Source: Aquisalimonas sp007126095 (GTDB lineage: Bacteria; Pseudomonadota; Gammaproteobacteria; Nitrococcales; Aquisalimonadaceae). From it: a DNA stretch of 64,000 nt. Numbering within the stretch: position 1 is the stretch's first letter; every line of letters starts with the position of its first letter. A program made the translations under genes and the position numbers. Positions 60,694 to 64,000 of this stretch are shown here, in pieces. The stretch is taken from contig NZ_JBLWFT010000001.1 of assembly GCF_048323695.1 (NCBI RefSeq), positions 186,001 to 250,000 of the forward strand. The letters are read 5' to 3'. The notes below the pieces were generated by a model that saw only the letters and a list, made by a program, of their open reading frames with translations, was not told the DNA's origin and ran no database searches.

Positions 60694-61110
60694 TCAGCCG
60701 GTCTGTTCATCGTTCTGGCGGCTGAGGAGCTCCTGGCACCTCGTATAGGACTGCTCCAGCTCCGCCAGTGCGTCCTCGATGTCCCTGCGCTGCTGCTTCA
60801 GTTGCTGGCGCTTTTCGTCCAGCACCCCGAGGTAGTAGCGCAACTGCCTGGATTCGCCGTGCGCCTGGTCGTAGAGTTCGAACGTCTCGCGGATCTCGCC
60901 CAGGGTGAACCCCAGGCGCTTGCCGCGCAGGATGAGCTTGAGCCGGGCCCGGTCGCGGCGCCGGTAGAGGCGCTTGCGGCCTTCGCGGATCGGAGCAAGC
61001 AGCCCCTCATCCTCGTAGAACCGGATCGCCCGTGTTGTAATGTCGAACTCGCGCGCCAGCTCGCCGATCGTGTACACCGGGGCGCTCTTCACATGCCGTA
61101 CGGCTTCCAT
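60694..61110 (-). CDS. liuR: MerR-family regulator of the liu operon
   Basis: A 138-residue MerR regulator. HTH: YTIGELAREFDITTRAIRFYEDEGLLAPIREGRKRLYRRRD, the LiuR-like subgroup. A long coiled coil follows (about 95-130, LDEKRQQLKQQRRDIEDALAELEQ). It precedes liuA by 65 nt. Likely represses the operon until leucine/isovalerate intermediates accumulate, through the palindrome 35 nt upstream. Confidence 0.92.
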   Translation of the reverse strand: MEAVRHVKSAPVYTIGELAREFDITTRAIRFYEDEGLLAPIREGRKRLYRRRDRARLKLILRGKRLGFTLGEIRETFELYDQAHGESRQLRYYLGVLDEKRQQLKQQRRDIEDALAELEQSYTRCQELLSRQNDEQTG

Positions 61111-61144
61111 GGTCTCTGGACTTCCTCGTGGCGACAGTCTTTTC

Positions 61145-61160
61145 GTTTACGTAAACGTAA
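61145..61160 (-). promoter_or_regulatory. LiuR operator candidate
   Basis: Two overlapping inverted repeats: GTTTACGTAAAC (61145-61156) and TTACGT-AA-ACGTAA (61147-61160). The latter resembles the reported LiuR box of gamma- and betaproteobacteria (TTACG/CGTAA core). It lies upstream of liuR on the same strand. Confidence 0.65.
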
Positions 61161-61210
61161 CATGAGCCGTTTCCGTCCGGTAGATCCTGCCACCGTTCTC
61201 GCGGCTCGCG

Positions 61211-62041
61211 TCAGGCGAGCCAGCGTTTCCGGCGCCGGTAGTGTTTGACATTGTGATAGTCCACCTTGCCGCTGCCGCCAAGATAGAACTCCTGCACGTC
61301 CGGGTTCTGGCGCAGCACATCCGCCTCGCCGGTCATGACGATATGGCCGTTCTCCACCAGGTAGGCGTGGTGGGCAATCTCCAGGGCCGCCGAGGCATTC
61401 TGTTCCACCAGCAGGACGCTCACACCCTCGTTGGCGTTGATGTCGCGGATGATGGAGAAGATCTCCTCGACCAGTACGGGTGCCAGGCCCAGGCTCGGTT
61501 CGTCGAGCATGAGTAGTCTGGGTTCCGTCATCAGCGCGCGGCCGATGGCGAGCATCTGCTGTTCACCGCCGGAGAGGTAGCCCGCCTTACTGCGGGCGCG
61601 TTCCTTCAGCCGCGGAAAATAGGTAAAGACCTGATCCCGAAGCTCCTGGTAACGGGTCCGGCTGCCGCGCAGCGGGTAGGCCGCAAGCAGGTTGTCCTCG
61701 GGTGTGAGGTGGCCGAAGATGCGTCGACCTTCGAGTACGTGCACCAGGCCGCGCTCGACCCGCTGGGCAGCGCCCAGCGGCGCCAGATCCTCGCCGTTGA
61801 ACAGGACGTGGCCGCGGGTGATTTCTCCGCGTTCGGGGGCGAGCAGGCCGCTGATGGTCTTGAGTGTGGTGCTCTTGCCGGCGCCGTTGCCGCCCAGCAG
61901 GGCGACGATCTGACCGTCTCCCACCTCCAGCGACACGCCTTTGATCGCGAGAAAGACCTTGTCGTAGATCACCTCGACGTTGCTCATGGAGAGCACGGTG
62001 GCCGGGGCGGTGCCGGCTGTCTGCGCTGTCTCTGCAGTCAT
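61211..62041 (-). CDS. Branched-chain amino acid ABC transporter ATPase (LivF-like)
   Basis: A 276-residue ABC ATPase. Walker A LLGGNGAGKSTTLKTISG, signature LSGGEQQMLAIGRAL, Walker B LLMLDEPSLGLAP and the switch His region are present; the gap before the signature is as in LivF of the HAAT family. The C-terminal extension ends in a basic YHNVKHYRRRKRWLA. Pairs with the substrate-binding protein and permease upstream on this strand. Confidence 0.9.
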   Translation of the reverse strand: MTAETAQTAGTAPATVLSMSNVEVIYDKVFLAIKGVSLEVGDGQIVALLGGNGAGKSTTLKTISGLLAPERGEITRGHVLFNGEDLAPLGAAQRVERGLVHVLEGRRIFGHLTPEDNLLAAYPLRGSRTRYQELRDQVFTYFPRLKERARSKAGYLSGGEQQMLAIGRALMTEPRLLMLDEPSLGLAPVLVEEIFSIIRDINANEGVSVLLVEQNASAALEIAHHAYLVENGHIVMTGEADVLRQNPDVQEFYLGGSGKVDYHNVKHYRRRKRWLA

Positions 62042-62100
62042 GAACGTATTCCCCGTCGTGTGCCGGCCCGCCGGCGCCTGCGCCGGCGGGCCGTCTGCCG

Positions 62101-63348
62101 TTAGCGGCCTTCGCGGAAGCCCGCCGCGTCTTCGCGGATTTCTTCCCAGACCAGGTCCTGGTAGGAGTGGAACCAGTCGGTGATCGGCTCCCAGCTGTCG
62201 CCGTTCCATTCGGTGACACGGCCGTAGCCACCGCCCTGGTGGTCCTCTTCCGAGAACGACACCGGCGGCATCATGCCCTCGGCGTCGAAGTTGTCGATCA
62301 TCCGCAGGCCGTCACGCAGTTTTTCCCCGGTCAGCGGAGCGCCGTATTCCTCCAGAGCGAGGCGTGCTCCCTCCACCGCCACGGCCATGGTCGCCACGCC
62401 GATGTTGTAGTAAGTGGTGCCGACGTTCTCGGCCTCACCGGTGCCTTCACCGGCGTCGATGACCTGCTCCTGGATGCGCTCGATGATGGGGTAGTCGGTA
62501 CCGGTGGCAACGGCTTCGTAACGCTTCAGACCCTGGGCCCGGTCAACGCCGATGGTGCGCGCGTCCGTCTCGGCCATCCACACCACTGAGAGTATCTGCG
62601 ACGGGTCGATGCCGTTGCGGATCGCCGTCTGCACAGAGACGGCCTGACCGCCACCGGCGCCCCAGATCAGCACGTGATCCGGCTGGTAGCGGCGGACATC
62701 CGACCAGGTGCTCGACTGCTCGTTGCCCGGGCTCGGATAGGCGAATGTGCGCAGCTCGAACCCTTCGCTCTCGGCGAGCTTCTCGAGCACGGGAACGGGT
62801 TCCCGGCCGAATGGCGAGTCGATGTAGACGTGCGCGATGCGCTTGCCTTCCAGGCCGCCCTCATTCTCTTTGATGTACTCGGCCAGAATGGTCGCCTGCG
62901 ACCAGTATGTGGCCATCAGCGGAAAGATGTACGGGAAGGTGGTGCCGTCGCTGGCGTCGCCGCGCCCGTGGAGCGCCGTGATCATGACGATCTCGTCATC
63001 CAGGACCCGGTTCACGGCGGCGCGGGAGACCGGTGTGCTGAGGAAGTCCACCAGCACGGCGCCCTCGCGCCGGGCACGGTTGTACGCTTCAAGGCCGCGC
63101 TGCGGCTCGTTGCCGGTGTCGCGCACGAGGGCCTCGAACATGTGCCCGTCGATGCCGCCCTCGGCATTGATCAGTTTCAGGTAATCCCGCTGCCCCTGGT
63201 TGTACTCATCCGTGAGGAACGTGTAGACGGCGGTAAAATCCTGGAGCAGGGCAAACTTGATGGTGTCGTTGTCCGCCTTTGCGGTCCCGCCAAAGGCGAG
63301 TGCCGCGGCGGCGACCGTGCCGGTCAGAGCCTTGGTGATGCTGCGCAT
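62101..63348 (-). CDS. ABC transporter substrate-binding protein (LivK-like)
   Basis: A 415-residue periplasmic protein with Sec signal (ITKALTGTVAAAALAFGGTAKA). The type I periplasmic fold of HAAT transporters is indicated by IKFALLQDFTAVYTFL, YNQGQRDYLKLINAEGG and GKRIAHVYIDSPFGREPVP. The ligand is likely a branched-chain or other hydrophobic amino acid, or a small amide. It is unusually placed between permease and ATPase genes. Confidence 0.88.
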   Translation of the reverse strand: MRSITKALTGTVAAAALAFGGTAKADNDTIKFALLQDFTAVYTFLTDEYNQGQRDYLKLINAEGGIDGHMFEALVRDTGNEPQRGLEAYNRARREGAVLVDFLSTPVSRAAVNRVLDDEIVMITALHGRGDASDGTTFPYIFPLMATYWSQATILAEYIKENEGGLEGKRIAHVYIDSPFGREPVPVLEKLAESEGFELRTFAYPSPGNEQSSTWSDVRRYQPDHVLIWGAGGGQAVSVQTAIRNGIDPSQILSVVWMAETDARTIGVDRAQGLKRYEAVATGTDYPIIERIQEQVIDAGEGTGEAENVGTTYYNIGVATMAVAVEGARLALEEYGAPLTGEKLRDGLRMIDNFDAEGMMPPVSFSEEDHQGGGYGRVTEWNGDSWEPITDWFHSYQDLVWEEIREDAAGFREGR

Positions 63349-63384
63349 GGTGTCTCCTCCTCGTTTTGTTGTTTTCCCGGTCGT

Positions 63385-64000
63385 TCAGCTCCGTGAGTGG
63401 CGGAACGGCCAGACCAGGAAGTATTTCCTGATGTTGTCGTAGATCTTGGCAAGCCCCAGGGGCTCGAACAGCAGGAAGCCGATAATCAGCGCGCCATAGG
63501 CCATCAGCGGGATGTGCGCCAGCAGGTTCGTGGACACTGACAGCCAGCCCTGGATGGCCGCGTACGCGACCACGTTCGTCAGGAATATCGGCGCCAGCAG
63601 GACGAATCCGGCACCAAGATAGGCGCCGATGACACTGCCGAGCCCGCCCACGAGAACCATGGCCACCAGCTGGATCGAGACGTTGAAACCGAACTGCTCC
63701 GGCGTTACCGCCTGGTAATAGCAGAATGCCAGCACGGCGCCACTGACCCCGCCCAGGAACGAACTGGTGAAGAATGCCAGCAGCTTGTACTTGAAGCTGT
63801 TCACGCCGATGATCGATGCCGCGTAGTCCTTGTCACGCACGGCGACCAGGGCGCGGCCGAAACTGGTGCGTTTGATGTTGAGCACCAGCAGGGTCACGAT
63901 CACGGCCCAGAGCAGGGCGCCGTAGTACAGTGCGGCATCGCTCTGCATGGGCACGAACAGGAAGGTCACGTCCGGCGTCTGCAGCGTGGCCTGGGCGCCC
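63385..64000 (-). CDS. Branched-chain amino acid ABC transporter permease LivM-like (5' truncated)
   Basis: The C-terminal about 205 residues of a HAAT-family permease; the frame is open to the window edge, and codons upstream of GTG 63969 continue (QATLQTPDVTFLF). Helices include LYYGALLWAVIVTLLVLNI and VSIQLVAMVLVGGLGSVIGAYLGAG. The EAA-like loop SFGRALVAVRDKDYAASIIGVN contacts the ATPase. The start lies outside the window. Confidence 0.9.
   Translation of the reverse strand, partial: GAQATLQTPDVTFLFVPMQSDAALYYGALLWAVIVTLLVLNIKRTSFGRALVAVRDKDYAASIIGVNSFKYKLLAFFTSSFLGGVSGAVLAFCYYQAVTPEQFGFNVSIQLVAMVLVGGLGSVIGAYLGAGFVLLAPIFLTNVVAYAAIQGWLSVSTNLLAHIPLMAYGALIIGFLLFEPLGLAKIYDNIRKYFLVWPFRHSRS

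Noticed and set aside
61211..62209. N-terminal extension of the LivF-like ATPase to 62209
   Set aside because: It would overlap the end of the substrate-binding protein gene and reads as a basic, Pro/Gly-rich shadow. ATG 62041 gives the normal family length.

Overview
This 64 kb window is a high-GC gammaproteobacterial chromosome segment. Gene order (hflKC–DUF2065–hisZ–purA; rnr–rlmB; rpsF–priB–rpsR–DUF2232–rplI–dnaB–alr–radA; tig–clpP–clpX–lon–hupB–ppiD) is typical of that class. Many proteins, especially exported ones, are rich in Asp and Glu, which suggests a moderate halophile, perhaps of the Ectothiorhodospiraceae/Chromatiales type. That placement is inference from gene content, not a measured match.

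Layout. 1-4.2 kb: end of hflK, hflC, a DUF2065 protein, hisZ and purA. 4.3-6.4 kb: a small accessory-looking patch between purA and a tRNA-Leu gene, with a beta-barrel protein, a membrane-protein gene broken by an in-frame TAG, and a lipoprotein. 6.4-16.3 kb: RNase R, RlmB, the structured rpsF leader and ribosomal-protein operon, DNA helicase, alanine racemase and RadA. 16.3-18.2 kb: a PilZ protein, folD and a Pro-Arg-His-Lys tRNA cluster. 18.4-24.5 kb: a complete tripartite RND efflux operon whose adaptor has a long repeat-encoded Asp tail. 24.6-33.9 kb: tRNA-Leu and the proteostasis block (trigger factor, ClpP, ClpX, Lon with a heat-shock-type promoter, HU, two tRNAs, PpiD). 33.9-36.9 kb: fabI, der and a META-domain lipoprotein.

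36.9-45.5 kb: a divergent exonuclease / iron-sulfur photolyase pair around an unusual 11-bp-phased operator, a rhomboid protease, an acyl-CoA synthetase, an exported MsrB-MsrA pair, a beta-barrel protein, a small acidic lipoprotein and an ECF sigma/anti-sigma pair. 45.5-53.8 kb: a thioesterase, a fused indolepyruvate ferredoxin oxidoreductase, a TetR regulator, a zinc-responsive SmtB-metallothionein operon (the 55-residue metallothionein is easy to overlook), an AEC transporter apparently starting at CTG, and serine dehydratase. 53.9-64 kb: the complete liuRABCDE leucine/isovalerate operon, interrupted before liuE by a 58-bp tandem palindromic repeat, followed by a branched-chain amino-acid type ABC transporter that runs off the window.

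How the genes fit together: the right third imports and degrades branched-chain amino acids and acyl-CoAs; the middle is translation, replication and protein quality control; the accessory parts concern envelope and oxidative stress, light-linked DNA repair and zinc. The candidates that most deserve follow-up are the photolyase operator, the repeat-built adaptor tail together with a changed proton-relay residue in its pump, the probably leaderless smtB-metallothionein unit, and the promoter-terminator pair upstream of hupB.
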